From Sorex araneus (Eukaryota > Chordata > Mammalia > Eulipotyphla > Soricidae), in assembly GCF_027595985.1 (NCBI RefSeq), contig NC_073304.1, positions 139,942,925 through 140,006,924 of the forward strand: a stretch of 64,000 nucleotides of DNA, written 5' to 3'. The notes beneath the pieces were generated by a model. That model had not been told where the DNA came from. It was given only the letters and a program-made list of their open reading frames with translations, and did not search any database. This document shows positions 21,223 through 32,358 of this stretch, one piece after another. The translations under genes and the position numbers were made by a program. Every line of letters begins with the position of its first letter. Within the stretch, counting starts at the first letter, position 1.

Positions 21223-22135
21223 TTGCTCCTAATCAGATCTGGGCAAGAGTCAAAGTCTGATTTATCCCGAGGCCAAATTTCTCTTCAGCTGTGAAACTGT
21301 GAAACCAATAACTTGTGTTTACAAAATGCAATGGTAGGATAGGAATAGGAAAAATAGTCTCACTGCAAAAAGCAGAAAGAGGAAAGAAGGAAGGTCAAGG
21401 TGTGGGCAAGTGTAAAACAAGCAAGGAAAACTTGGGGATCTGAAGCTGGAGGACCCTCCAGGCTATCAGGAAGTGGTCCTGCCTCCATGCCTGCAAGGGT
21501 AGAAATACTGCCCCAGAACTTGAAAAGGCAAAAGCATTGTCTCCAGGGTTTTGCTGAGCAGCCCCACACCACAGCTTTGGGCAGATGCCACTTGTCTTGT
21601 AGGAAACAAGACAATTATCTTCCTTTTTGAAACCATGTAGGCAGTCTTGATCTCAGAATAGCCTCTGGGGTCCTTCCTTCTCTTATTTTGAAGAACAGTG
21701 CATGTTCCAGCCGAACATTTTACAATCCTGTCTTATCAAATGCAACAAACCCAGCAGCCTTTCTTCACTCCCCCTCAACTGGCTGTTTTCTTTTCTTTCT
21801 TTTTATGTTTTTCGAGGGTGGTTGTTAGCTGAGCCTGTGATACATAGCTGTATAAATCTCCCTCTCCCATAGTCCCTTGGCCACACCCTTAATGTTTTCA
21901 TATTTTTCAATGTGGACTGACAATAGACTGAGAATTTTCCAAACTTATAAATGCTGCTTTTATTTTGCCTAATCATTCTGTCTTTAAGTGATCCCTCTCT
22001 CTTTTTGTTTTACTATAAGCAATTAGGAGGAGTCAAGTCATTTCTTCAACATTGCTCAGAAATCACAGCAGCTAGGTCAGAGGGGAATACTGCTCCCCGT
22101 GAGTACTGGGGGGTCCAGGGCCAGGCACTAATCTC
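21223..22135. other. Unique sequence, nothing recognised
   Basis: Two antiparallel frames (21360-21614 and 21400-21630) lack recognisable domains and probably reflect base composition. Confidence 0.5.
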
Positions 22136-22138
22136 CGA

Positions 22139-22335
22139 CCCCCCTTCCTTCCTTCCTTCCTTCCTTCCTTCCTTCCTTCCTTCCTTCCTTCCTTCCTTCC
22201 TTCCTTCCTTCCTTCCTTCCTTCCTTCCTTCCTTCCTTCCTTCCTTCCTTCCTTCCTTCCTTCTTTCTTTCTTTCTTTCTCTTTCTCTCTTTTCCTTTCT
22301 TTCTCTCTCCCACTGTCTCTCTTTCTTTCTTTCAT
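22139..22335. repeat. (CCTT)n / (CTTT)n polypyrimidine microsatellite
   Basis: The run is uninterrupted pyrimidine from 22139 to 22311 (173 nt), with about 30 CCTT units and then CTTT units. The open frames across it in three registers are repeat artefacts. Confidence 0.98.
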
Positions 22336-22539
22336 AAAGAAGGTAGATTCTCAAGGGTTAACTGAAAGATTATTTTGTGAAAAGGAAATGGTAGGTTAAA
22401 AAACGTTTAGGGGCCTCTAAGCTAAATTTTTAGTTTCATCACTTGCAAGTTCTATACTTTCCACAGGATACTCGGTGAGAAAATTTTGTCAAGATTTTTT
22501 TTGCCATCTTATAGTAAGGATTGCCTTTCTTGCAGTTTG

Positions 22540-22685
22540 TTTATGGTGGTTGGTCCACACCTGGCAGTGTTCAGTGCTCTGTGCTCAGGGGTCCTTCTGG
22601 CAGTGCTTATGGGACCATATTCAATGTCAGGGAATCAATGAGTGTTGGTTGCATCCAAGGCAAGGGCCTTAACCCCTTTTCTATC
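22540..22685 (-). repeat. Old tRNA-derived SINE
   Basis: The reversed body (GGTCCACACCTGGCAGTGTTC, TCTGTGCTCAGGGGTCC, GGGACCATATTCAATGTCAGG) is diverged. Confidence 0.75.
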
Positions 22686-22984
22686 TTTACAACATGCTCC
22701 TCATTTGTCTCTGTCTCCTCAGAATGTCCTTTGTCAGCCATATTTATGAGCTTTTTTTGGTAAGTACTTATTTGCTCTTTAAGAAGGTCTTTGAGATTTT
22801 CTCTATGGCTCTCCTCTTCTTTCTCAACTTCAAGGTTAATGACAATATAGACAATTTCTAGTATAATCTCAAAACTCTTCTGATTTCAGCCCATTTGCCA
22901 ATTCCAAAGCTGTGTGTCTACATTTTTAGGTATTTATATAGCAGAACCATCACACACTAGTACTAATGTTTTGTTTTAGTGAGG

Positions 22985-23102
22985 GTTACTGTGATAAATA
23001 TACCATAGACAGGGGGACTTATACATAACAGAGATTTATTTCTCAGAGTCCTGAAGACTTCAAGACCAAGATCTAGCATGGACAGATTCTGGTGAGGGTT
23101 TT
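22985..23102 (-). mobile_element. MaLR LTR, left part (split)
   Basis: This matches the reversed 3' portion of a MaLR LTR (TTACTGTGATAAATATACCA, then CAGAGATTTATTTCTCAGAG, then TGGTGAGGG). The rest of the same LTR continues at 33078, after a 10-kb insertion. The joint carries a duplicated CTGGTGAGGG. Confidence 0.75.
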
Positions 23103-24855
23103 AGAAAAAAGTTTATTATTTATTTATTTTATTGAATCACCATGAGATACACTTATACAGCCTTCTCTCTTTTTTAAAAGTACCATTCATTAAATCCAAA
23201 ATCAACTTTATTTTTAATTTAATTTGATTCACTTATTTTTTATTAGTGAATCACCGTGAGGTACAGTTACAGGCTTACAAACTTTCATGCTTGCATTTCA
23301 GTCATACAATGTTCAGTACCCATCCCTCCACCAGTGCCCATTTTCCACCACCAATGGCCCCAGCATTTCTCCCACCACTCCCACCTGTCCCCTCCACCCT
23401 GTCCTGCCTCTGTGGCAGGGCATTCCATTTTTGCTCCCTCTCTCCTTTTGCGTGTTGTGGTTTGCAATAGAGGTGTTGATACATCATGTTCAGTCTATAG
23501 TCTACTTTTAGCAAGCATCTTTCAATCTGAATGGGTCCTCCCAACATCCTTTACTTGGTGTTCCCTTCTCTATCTGAGCTGCCTTTTCCTCCAGCATGTG
23601 AGGCCAGTTTCCAAGCTGTGGAGCCGACCTCTTGGTCTTTATCTCTACTACTCTTGGGTGTTAGTCTCCCACTCTGTTACTTTATATTCCACAGATGAGC
23701 GCAGTCTTTCTATGCCTCATTTCACTTAACATGATACTTTCCATGTTGATCCACCTATATGCAAATTTCATGACTTCATTTTATCTAACAGCTGCATAGT
23801 ATTCCATTGTGTAGATGTACCAAAGTTTCTTTAAACAGTCATATGTTCTAGGGCACTCAGGTTTTTCCCAGATTTTGGCTATTGTAAACAGTGCTGCAAT
23901 GAATGTACAAGTGCAGATGTCATTTCTACTATACTTTTTTGCTTCTCTGGGATATATTCCCAGGAGTGGTATTGCTGGGTCAAATGGGAGTTCAATTTCT
24001 AATTTTTTGAGGATTTTCCATACTGTTTTCCAAAAGTCCTGAACCAGTCGGCATTCTCACCAGCAGTGAAGGAGAATCTCTTTCTTCCCACATCTGTACC
24101 AACACCGGTTGCTTTTGTTCTTTTGAATGTGTGTTGGTCCTTGTGGTGTGAGATAATATCTCATTGTTGTTTTGATCTGCATCTCCCTGATGACTAGTGC
24201 TGTAGAGCATTTTCTCATGTGACTTTTAGCCATTTGGATTTCTTCTTTGAGAAAGTTTCTGTTCATTTCATCACCCCATTTTTTGATGGGAGTTGAATGT
24301 TTTCTTCTTGTGGAGTTCAACCAGTGCCTCGTATATCCTTGATATCAACTCCTTATTGGGTGGGTATTGGGTGAATATCCTTTCCCATTCTGTAGACGGT
24401 CTTTGTATTTTGGCCACTGTTTCTTCTGAGGCGCAGAAATTTCTTAGTTTAAGATAGTCCCATTTGTTTATCTCTGTTTTCACTTGCTGGCCAGTGGCGT
24501 GTCATCTTTGAAGATACCATTAGCTTCAACATCGTGGAGGATTTTGCCAACCTTGTCTTCCATGTACCTTATGGATTCTGGTCTGAAGTTGAGGTTTTTA
24601 ATCCATTTTGATATGACTGTTATACATGGTGTTAGGTAGCGATCTGAGTCTGTTTTTTTGCATGTAGCTGTCCAGTTTTGCCAGCTGGACAAAAATAAAA
24701 ATTGTTAAAGAAGTTTTCCTTGCTGCACTTCACACTTTTTGCTCCCTTACCAAAGATTAGATGATCATATATTTGAGGGGGTGTGTCAGTATATTTAACC
24801 CTGCTCCATTGGTCTGCAGATCCGCCTTTGTTCCAGTACCATGCTGTTCTTTTTT

Positions 24856-26173
24856 TAAAATTATTTTTAATTTCTCCGCGCCCGCACCCCCAGAATGACT
24901 GACGAAGAGGATGGAGCTGCTTGGGACACCAGCAGCCCACCAGCAACCTGCACACAGCATCTACCCCACTTCTGAGCACAAAATGGAGAGACGCACCCAA
25001 GTGCGCGGCGCGGCTGGCGGGGGATCGAGGGCGGGGAAGTACTGGTCTCCGCCCACATCAGACACTTAAAGAGAGTGCAGCCACGTGGGCTTTCCCATTT
25101 CTCCGCGCCCGCACCCCCAGAATGACTGACGAAGAGGATGGAGCTGCTTGGGACACCGGCAGCCCACCAGCAACCTGCAGTATGTGACTTGAGAGTTTCC
25201 GCCAGGTCCCCCGTGCGGAAATCTCTCTCTCTCTCTCCTTCAACTTTTTCCCTGGACTTTAGACAGAAACCCAGAACCTAATGTCATCTTAGTATCAGTA
25301 GTATGTAATGGTTCCTTCTTAATGGGTCGGACTTTTGTGGGTGATCCTAACAAGAATAGTAAGTATTTTGTTGAAATATTGAAGGCAATCAAAATGGTAG
25401 CCATCTCTCTAGACTGAACTAAGCTATATCCCCACGCCGGCTGAGAAGAAATATCCTTCTTTCTCGGGAAGAAACGTGGCGTGGTGTCAAACATAGTGTG
25501 ATGTCCATTAAGCAAACAGACCTGGTGGCGTGGGAATGGGAAATAAGGGGAAAAATTAGGTACATGGACCAGCGGGACGCTGGTGGTATCTCGAGCCGGA
25601 GCCGATATCAGCGCAAGAGCTTTGGTTCCAGAAACTGCTTCCAGACACTCTACTAGACTATCAACTAAGCCAGAGCCCCACGCCGGCTGATGACGGTAAA
25701 TAACCATCCTCTTCGGTTTTTTTTCCCTTTGTCAGACAGCGTGGCGATTACTAAACAGGCGTGAACTCGGTGGCGCGGGGCAAGGGGGAAAAAGAAAAGT
25801 TATGTAACAAACAGCAGGACTTAATATCTCTATATGCTTAGTAATGGAGAATTATCAAATGCCTCATTGGCAATAGGACTGTCTTTTTCTTTTTGGGGGG
25901 AAACCCCAGCAACGGTAGTGAGTTGTGTGTTGAAACATGGAATGTAATCGAGATAAGCGCAAATGAAGTGAAACTTATCACGTATAAGGGTGGGGACTAG
26001 GGAGGTGGGAGGGGGCGGCAGATAGACTGGGGGGGTTGGGGATGGAAGATGGGCACTGGTGAAGGGAGGGGTGTTTGAATATTGTATAACTGACATAATC
26101 CTGAGAACTTTGTAACCCTCCACTTGGTGATTCAATTAAAAAAAAATAAAAAAAAATAAAATTATTTTTAATT
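24856..26173 (+). mobile_element. L1-tailed composite element A, 17-bp TSD
   Basis: The element (24873-26156) is flanked by the perfect TSD TAAAATTATTTTTAATT. It starts with a CpG-rich module (TTTCTCCGCGCCCGCACCCC) present twice, 226 bp apart. Next come two related modules marked by CCCCACGCCGGCTGA (25432 and 25678), then a block shared with other copies (AATGGAGAATTATCAAATG, then GTTGAAACATGGAATGTAAT). It ends in an L1-like UTR (GGGCACTGGTGAAGGGAGG, TTGGTGATTCAATT) and A tail. No open frame encodes a known protein. It was presumably mobilised in trans by L1. Confidence 0.85.
24873..25180 (+). repeat. 226-bp direct duplication, CpG-rich
   Basis: A segment of about 82 bp (from TTTCTCCGCGCCCGCACCCC through GACGAAGAGGATGGAGC to CCACCAGCAACCTGCA) occurs at about 24872-24953 and 25098-25180 with one or two differences. 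The sequence between is very CpG-rich (GCGCGGCGCGGCTGGCGGGG). It resembles a promoter-type 5' module of a composite retrotransposon. Confidence 0.9.
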
Positions 26174-26616
26174 GAATCTTTGTGAAATACAGTTACAAAG
26201 TTTTCACATTTGATCCACCAGCAACCCCCCGCATACCCCCCTCCCACTCCCCCTCTGCCTGTGTGGCAGACATTTTTCACTTTACTCTATCCTTACTTTG
26301 ATTACATTCAATTTTCAACAGGAATCTCACTCTTATTATTTGGGGGTTTTCCTCCAACAGTTAGACATGTTGGATGGCATCATTAGATTGTATATTTTCA
26401 TTTTTCAGGGAAGGAGATGTTTGGAGATGTCCCAGTCCCGCATCCCGGAGCCATGTTAGTAGCTGCTCACTGTCGCCGGGGCTCCATCTGGAGAAGGCGT
26501 ACCGGCTGTGACCCTCCGTCTGACTCCCCGGTGTTGCTGGCCTGGTCTGGGGTCCGGAGCATTCTCCGAACTGCGTGGCTTACTGGAACGCCCAGATTCT
26601 TTTCTGCTGAATCACT
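26174..26616 (-). mobile_element. L1-tailed composite element B, internally deleted
   Basis: On the minus strand it starts near GTGATTCAGCAGAAAAGAATC, similar to the 5' start of element E at 44.2 kb. It then jumps to the shared block (ATCTAATGATGCC, GAAAATTGAATGTAATCAAAG), the CTGCCACACAGGCAG segment and the L1-like tail. Its tail faces element A, which inserted into B's own A-rich tail. Both lie inside L1 ORF2. A 148-codon frame over this junction is chance. Confidence 0.8.
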
Positions 26617-28924
26617 ATGTTGGTTTAATTGTTACCACTTTGTAGTAGAGTTTGAGGTTGGGGAGATTGATTCCTTCCATTTTCTTTTTCCCAAGAATTG
26701 CTTTAGCTATTATTGGGGGCTTATTGTTCTAAATGAATTTCAGGAGTGTTTGCTCCACTTCTTTGAAGAATGTCATGGATATCCTTATAGGGATCACACT
26801 GAATTTGTACAATGCTTTGGGGAGTATTGCCATTTTTTCAATGTCAATTCTCCCATTCCATGATCAGGGGATATCTTTCCATTTCCTCATGTCCTCTTTT
26901 ATTTCCTGAAGTAGCATTTTGTAGTTTTCCTTTGTATAAGTCCTTTACCTCTTTAGTTAAGTTGATTCCGAGGTACTTGCTTTTTTGAGGATTGTTTTTT
27001 TCATGTTTCTTTCTCCTCTCTTATTATTTGTGTATAGGAAAGCCATGGACTTTTAGGTATTGATTTTATAGCCTGCAACTTTACTATACAAATCTATTGT
27101 TTCTAGGAGTTTCTTGGTAGAGGTTTTAGGGCTCTCTAAGTATAGCGTCATATCGTCTGCAAATAGTGAGAGTTTGATTTGTTCCTTTCCTACCTGAATG
27201 CCCTTAATACCTTTTTCTTGCCTAATCGCTATTGCAAGTACTTCAGCACTATATTGAACAGATGTGGAGAGAGTGGGCATCTTTGTCTCATCCCTGATCT
27301 TAGAGGGAAGACTCTTAGTTTTTTCCCATTGAGGATGATGTTTGCCATAGGCTTGTGGTAGATGGCTTTGACTATATTGAAGAAAGTCCCTTTTATACCC
27401 ATTTTGGCAAAGTTTTCATCATAAACGGGTGCTAGATCTTGTCAAATGCTTTCTCTGCATCTATTGATATGATTATATGGTTTTTATCTTTTCTTTTGTT
27501 GAATGATGAATTATGTTGATTGATTTCTGAATATTAAACAATCCTTGCATCCCCGGGATGAATCCCACTTGGTCGTGGTTTATGATCTTTTTGATGAGAT
27601 GAGATGTCGGATTCTATTTGCTAATATTTTGTTGAGGATCTTTGCATCTGTGTTCATCGGGGATATCAGCCTGTAGTTTTTTGGTTTTTTTTTTTTTTTG
27701 TGGTGCCTTGCTTTGCTTTTGGTATTAGGGATATATGTGCCTTGTAGAAACTGTCTGGGAGTTTCTGTTTCTTCAATTTCCTGGAAAAGCTTGAGAAGTA
27801 CTGGCAGTAGGTCCTCTTTAGATGTTTGGAAGAATTCTCTAGTGAATCCATCTGGACCTGGACTTTTGTTTTTGGGAATACTTTTGATTACAGTTTCAAT
27901 TTCTTTGATAGTGTTGGGTCTCTTCAGGTATTCCAGATTTTCTTGGTTCAACTTTGGGAGATTATATGAATCCAGAAATTTGCCTATTTCTTCTAGGTTT
28001 CTTTTTTCGTGGCATACAGACTTTCAAAGTAGGCTCTGATGATCTTTTGAATTTCTTTGGTTTCTGATGTGATCCCCTTTTCATTTCTGATTCAGTTTAT
28101 TAAGGTTATCTCTCTCTCTCTTTCTTTGTGAGCCTTGCTAGTGTTTTGTCAATCTAGTTTATTTTATCAAAGAACCAACTCTTGGTTTCATTGATCTTTT
28201 GATTGTTCTTTTGGTTTCCATGTTGTTAATTTCTGCTCTAAGTTTTGTTATTTCTTTATTTATGCCTGATGTGGGCTCTTTTTGTTGATCTTTTCCTAGT
28301 ATCTTGAGCTATGAAGTCAAGTTATCTATGTAGGCCCTTTCTTCCTTCCTGAGGAATGTTTGCAGAGCTATAATTTTTCCCCTTTATTTGGCTTTAGCTG
28401 CGTTCCATAGCTTCTGGTAACTCATGTCTCCATTCTCATTTGTTTCCAGGTATCTTTTGATTTGTTCCTTGGTTACCTTCCTGACCCACTCATTTTTCAA
28501 GATTGAGTTGTTTAATTTCCAGGTATTTTCTTTGGTTCTCTGTGTCTGTGAGTGATTAACTTCTATCTTCAGTGCATCGTGGTCTGCAAAGGTAGTTGAT
28601 ACAATTTCTTCTTCCTGATTCTATTGAGATCTGTTTTGTGACCCAGCACATAGTCTATTTTGGAAGATGTTCTGTGTGCACTGGAAAAAATGTGCATTTT
28701 TTTTCTTTTTTGGGATGCAGAGTCCAGTATAGATCTATTAGTCCTCTGTCTTCTATCTCTTCCTTCAATGCCAGTGTTTCCTTGTTTCCTTAGTCTTGTT
28801 GATCTATCTAATTGTGATAGGGCAGTGTTGAAGTCTCCAACTACTATTGTGTTGCTTGTAATGGCCTTGTTAAAAATCTGTTAGCAGTTGTTTTAAGTAT
28901 TTAGCTGGTCCCTCATTAGTTGCG

Positions 28925-28931
28925 TACATAT

Positions 28932-28990
<59 letters not shown>

Positions 28991-29155
28991 TCTTTTTTGG
29001 TCACACCCAGCGAGGCACAGTGGTTACTCCTGGCTCTGCACTCAGGAATTACCCCTGGCAGTGCTCAGGGGACCATATGGGATGCTGGGAATCGAACCTG
29101 GTTTGGCCACGTGCAAGGCAAACACCCTACCCGCTATGCTATTGCTCCAACCCCA
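28925..29155 (-). mobile_element. Young tRNA-SINE with (TTTA)n expanded tail, in L1 ORF2
   Basis: The reversed SINE (TTTTTTGGTCACACCCAGCGAG to CGCTATGCTATTGCTCCAACCCC) has a tail replaced by about 16 TTTA units (28928-28991). Tail expansion into a microsatellite is a common fate of SINE A tails. Confidence 0.93.
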
Positions 29156-29559
29156 TAGGTGTGTACACATTCATGAATGTGATTTCTTCCTGTTGTACAT
29201 ATCCCTTGATTAGTAAAAAATGGCCTTTCTGTCCCTTCTAATCTTTTTCAACCTGAAATCTATGTTGTCAGATACTAGTATGGCCTCCCCAGCTTTTTTG
29301 AGGGAGTTGTTTGCTTGCAGGGCTGTTTTCCATCCTTTGACTTTGAGTCTACGTTTGCTCTGACTGTTCAGATGTGTTTCTTGTAGGCAGCAGAATGTTG
29401 GGTTTAGTTTCCAAATTCATGTTGCCACTCTGTGTCTCTTAATTGGTGCATTTAGACCATTGACATTGAGGGAGATTGTTGTCTCCCTCAACATGGTTTT
29501 GTGCCATCTTTCTGTATGGATTTGTTGTGCTTGCAGGGGTTTTTCTTGTCTTACAATAG

Positions 29560-30506
29560 CTCCTTTAGTCCTTCTTTTAAGTTTGATTTTGAGTCTATGA
29601 AGTTCCTGAGCTGTTGTTTATCTGAGAAATAGTGTATGGTTCCTTCGAGTTTGAGTTAGAGTTTAGCCAGATAAAGTATTCTTGGTGATGCGTTCATTTC
29701 ATTGAGTTTTTTCACTATGTCCCACCATTGTCTCTGGGCTTGGAGGGTTTCCTCTGATAGGTCTGCTGTAAATCTAAGGGGTGCTCCTTTGTATGTGATT
29801 TCCTTCTTTGACCTTGCTGCTTGCAGTATCGTGTCTCTATCCATGGCATCCATCATTCTGATTATGATATGTCTTGGAGTCTTTTTATTAGGGTATCTTT
29901 TAGCTGGCACTTTTCAGGCTCTTTGGATCTGGATACCTGCATTCTCCAGCTCTGGGAACTTTTCAGCAATGATATATTTACTGTGTTTTTTTCATTAGGG
30001 TTGTCTTCCTGTCCTTCTGGTACTCAGATGATTCTAATATTGTTCCTCTTGAAATCATCCCCTAGGTCTCTGATTCGCCTAAGAGCTATTTTGAGGTCTT
30101 TTGCCATTGTTTGTTGTTGCCTATAAGCTTCCTGCAGCGCATCTTCAAGCTCACTGATTCTGTCTTAGGCAGTAGCCATTCTACTATTGAGGGCACCCAC
30201 TGAGTTTTTAATTTTATCTCCAGAATCCTTTATTTGTGACACTTCATTTTGTAGTTATTTATTTATTTTTTGCTCTCATTTCTTCCTGTATTTCCTCAGC
30301 TGTCCATTCCATTGCTTCTTTCATGTCCTCTTTTAATTTATTGGATGTCTGTTGAAACATATCTTTGAGTTCATTTAACATTTTCAACATTTCATCTCTG
30401 AATTCTTTATTGGAGAGATCATATTTGTGGGTATTGCTTGTTGAGGTGTCTGGGCCTTTTTCCTCATCTTTTCTTAGTGGTGGTGATTTTCACTGTTTCT
30501 TCATGC
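29560..30506 (-). pseudogene. L1 ORF1 (RNA-binding chaperone), broken
   Basis: A start region reading MKKQ is followed by a coiled-coil-like segment (SNKEFRDEMLKMLNELKDMF) and the conserved C-terminal domain. That domain is seen in the frame at 29656-29910, with RYPNKKTPRHIIIRM, DRDTILQAARSK and PLRFTADLSEETLQAQ. ORF1p is the trimeric nucleic-acid chaperone of the L1 particle. Several in-frame stops, including one right after MKKQ, break this copy. Confidence 0.9.
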
Positions 30507-30592
30507 TTTTATAGTAGTAGCGTGGTGACCTTCCAGTTCATTATCAGTATTCCCCTCTAATTTTGAGAAAAGATTCTGGATAAGCTCGGTCA

Positions 30593-32358
30593 GTGGTGTG
30601 TAAAAAACTAAAGCTCGCCGACGGGGCATGTGCACTCACGGGCTCTCCGGGTGGCTCTGTCTCATCGCCTGTGTTTGGAGGTCTGGAACCGCTGTGTATG
30701 GCTGTTGGTCAAGGGCAGGCGACGGAAGGAAGAACGAGGACCAAGCTGGTTGCTGATTAGTTACCGTTTATTCAATCTTCCATCTTTCTCATCTCCCGCA
30801 CTCCCGGCTCCTCTTTCTGGATCTACTGCAGCCCCCATTTCCACCTCTCTCCTCCCTTTTTCCTGCCCTTGCCCCTAGGTTACACACTGCCAGGTAGCAA
30901 AATCAACATAAGAAAGCCCTTCCTGAGGGCTGTCAGGTTCAAAGGGAGCACAACCTAGGGGCATTCCAAAGCCCTTCCTGACTGCCAGTAGGCAAGATAC
31001 CTCTTAAGGGTTTTTTTTTTTTTCCTCTCCTTATTCCAAGCACTCATTAACATCTTAATACTAGTTATTTTTGTATGGGCATAGCAAGAGATACATTGAG
31101 GCTTGCAAGGCAGCTCTCCTGGCAACATCTTGCCACAGATTCAGACTGATGTCGGTGGGCCCCACGGGTGACTTATGTTAAGCGGGGAGGAGAAAGATGG
31201 TCACTTTCTCCCCAGCCGCCTCTACCACCCGGGACCCAGAGTTACTGGGTTCTTGTCTCGCTAGCGGAAAATAATTTCAGGAGTAGATAAGCAGTGAAGT
31301 AAGTAGATTTTATTTAGAGGTTTCTGAGGGAAGGAAGAAGGGATAAGTGGGAGAGAGAATAGTAAAAATAACGCGCTCAAGAGAGAATGCAGGCTTCTCC
31401 TAGGGTGGAGAAAGCCCCTACACATATCTTAGCACTGGACACGGAAGTATGAGAGTACACATTTCAAGAGGGGAGATGCGGGTGACACATGTGCTCGAGC
31501 GACACATGTGTTCGGCCACGTGGGTACAAGCAGCACATGGGCTCAGACAGCATATGCTCACCCTTCCTTTGTTCAAAGTGTCTTTTATAGGGTTTCTTCA
31601 ACCAACCCTCCACATGGGGCTTCTTTCCAGGTAAAAGCTCGTTGCTAAGGTTACCAGGGAGGTTGGGAGTGGTGATGGCCCTCTTTGGGGAACCTCCTGG
31701 GGAGGGGTCCATTATCCTCAGGGTCCGCTTTTGTTTTCTTGAATCTGCAAGAGTCTCCTTCCCAGAGATTCTGTTAAATCTCAATTTTCATTGCCATGGG
31801 CCTTTCCCTATCTACCTGCCTACATCAAGACTACAGCACTCAGGCCAGATTTATCATTCCTCACCCTAGCAGGGTCCAAATCTAGTTATCACTTTTTGGA
31901 TCATGACAACATTTGTCCATGATCAAGCTCTTAACTTATAGTTAAGCCTTAGGCACTTTGGCCAGGCCCATCTTGATACCAGGATAGCTCACCGCTTGCC
32001 CTGGGTCTGTCTTGTCCCTCGTCGGGACCCTGCTTTTGGGGGTGCTAGGAAGTAAGGGCAGCTGATACTTAGGTCAAGAGAACAGATGCCCAGGAGGAAA
32101 ATATCATGTAGTCAAAAATAAAATGACTCCCAGGTTACAAAAACATAGCATTTGCTAAGTCTTCCTGTGTCCATACAAAAAGGACATTGCTCTGAATAAA
32201 CTATGCAAAAGGACTCAAGGAGAAGAGAAAAACAATATTTACAAGTCAACAGAACACTAAGAAAGAATCTACAAATAAACACAGAGGAATGGGAGCACTG
32301 TAATGGGAGTAATCCAATAAACCTAAACTACCTGAGGCTATATTATCCTACAGTGGTG
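30593..32358 (-). mobile_element. Solo LTR-A, copy 3, carrying a nested LTR
   Basis: The LTR (30599-32352) is the reverse of copies 1 and 2, ending in CCTACA on the plus strand (TGTAGG start). A perfect 6-bp TSD GTGGTG lies at 30593-30598 and 32353-32358. It sits in the presumed L1 5' UTR. It is longer than copy 1 because a 681-bp LTR-B is inserted at 31147-31827. Without that it is about 1,070 bp. It is closer to copy 1 than to copy 2. Confidence 0.93.
31143..31831 (-). mobile_element. Solo LTR-B nested inside LTR-A copy 3
   Basis: On the minus strand the element starts TGATGTAGGCAGG and ends CCCACCGACATCA (31147-31827, 681 bp). Its TSD is 4 bp, AGAC (31143-31146, 31828-31831). LTR-A copies 1 and 2 supply the uninterrupted target. 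An AATAAA signal (plus strand TTTATT, 31309-31314) lies about 160 bp from the 3' end. A 4-bp TSD is typical of gammaretrovirus-like ERV1 elements. Class is inferred from that only. Confidence 0.9.

Larger units (their letters stand above)
23680..29505 (-). pseudogene. L1 ORF2 (endonuclease-reverse transcriptase), broken
   Basis: The N-terminus shows LNVNGLN and LQETHL endonuclease motifs (about 29380-29470), with an early in-frame stop between them. The fingers region encodes KSPGPDGF (27580-27951 frame). The catalytic FADD motif lies at 27152-27163. The C-terminal part encodes PSTEWERIFTQYPPNKELIS (24271-24483 frame) and later conserved L1 blocks. It is interrupted by two composite elements (24850-26616), a SINE (28925-29155) and several frameshifts. 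In life the protein would nick DNA and prime reverse transcription of L1 and SINE RNAs. This copy cannot encode it. Confidence 0.93.

Noticed and set aside
22046..22354. Lys-Glu-Gly-Arg repeat protein on the minus strand
   Set aside because: It is a translation of the (CCTT)n microsatellite and is mirrored by equally long frames on the other strand.
26417..26863. A 148-codon open frame that might be a gene
   Set aside because: It crosses the junction of composite element B and reversed L1 ORF2, so it is a chance fusion of two repeats on the antisense strand.
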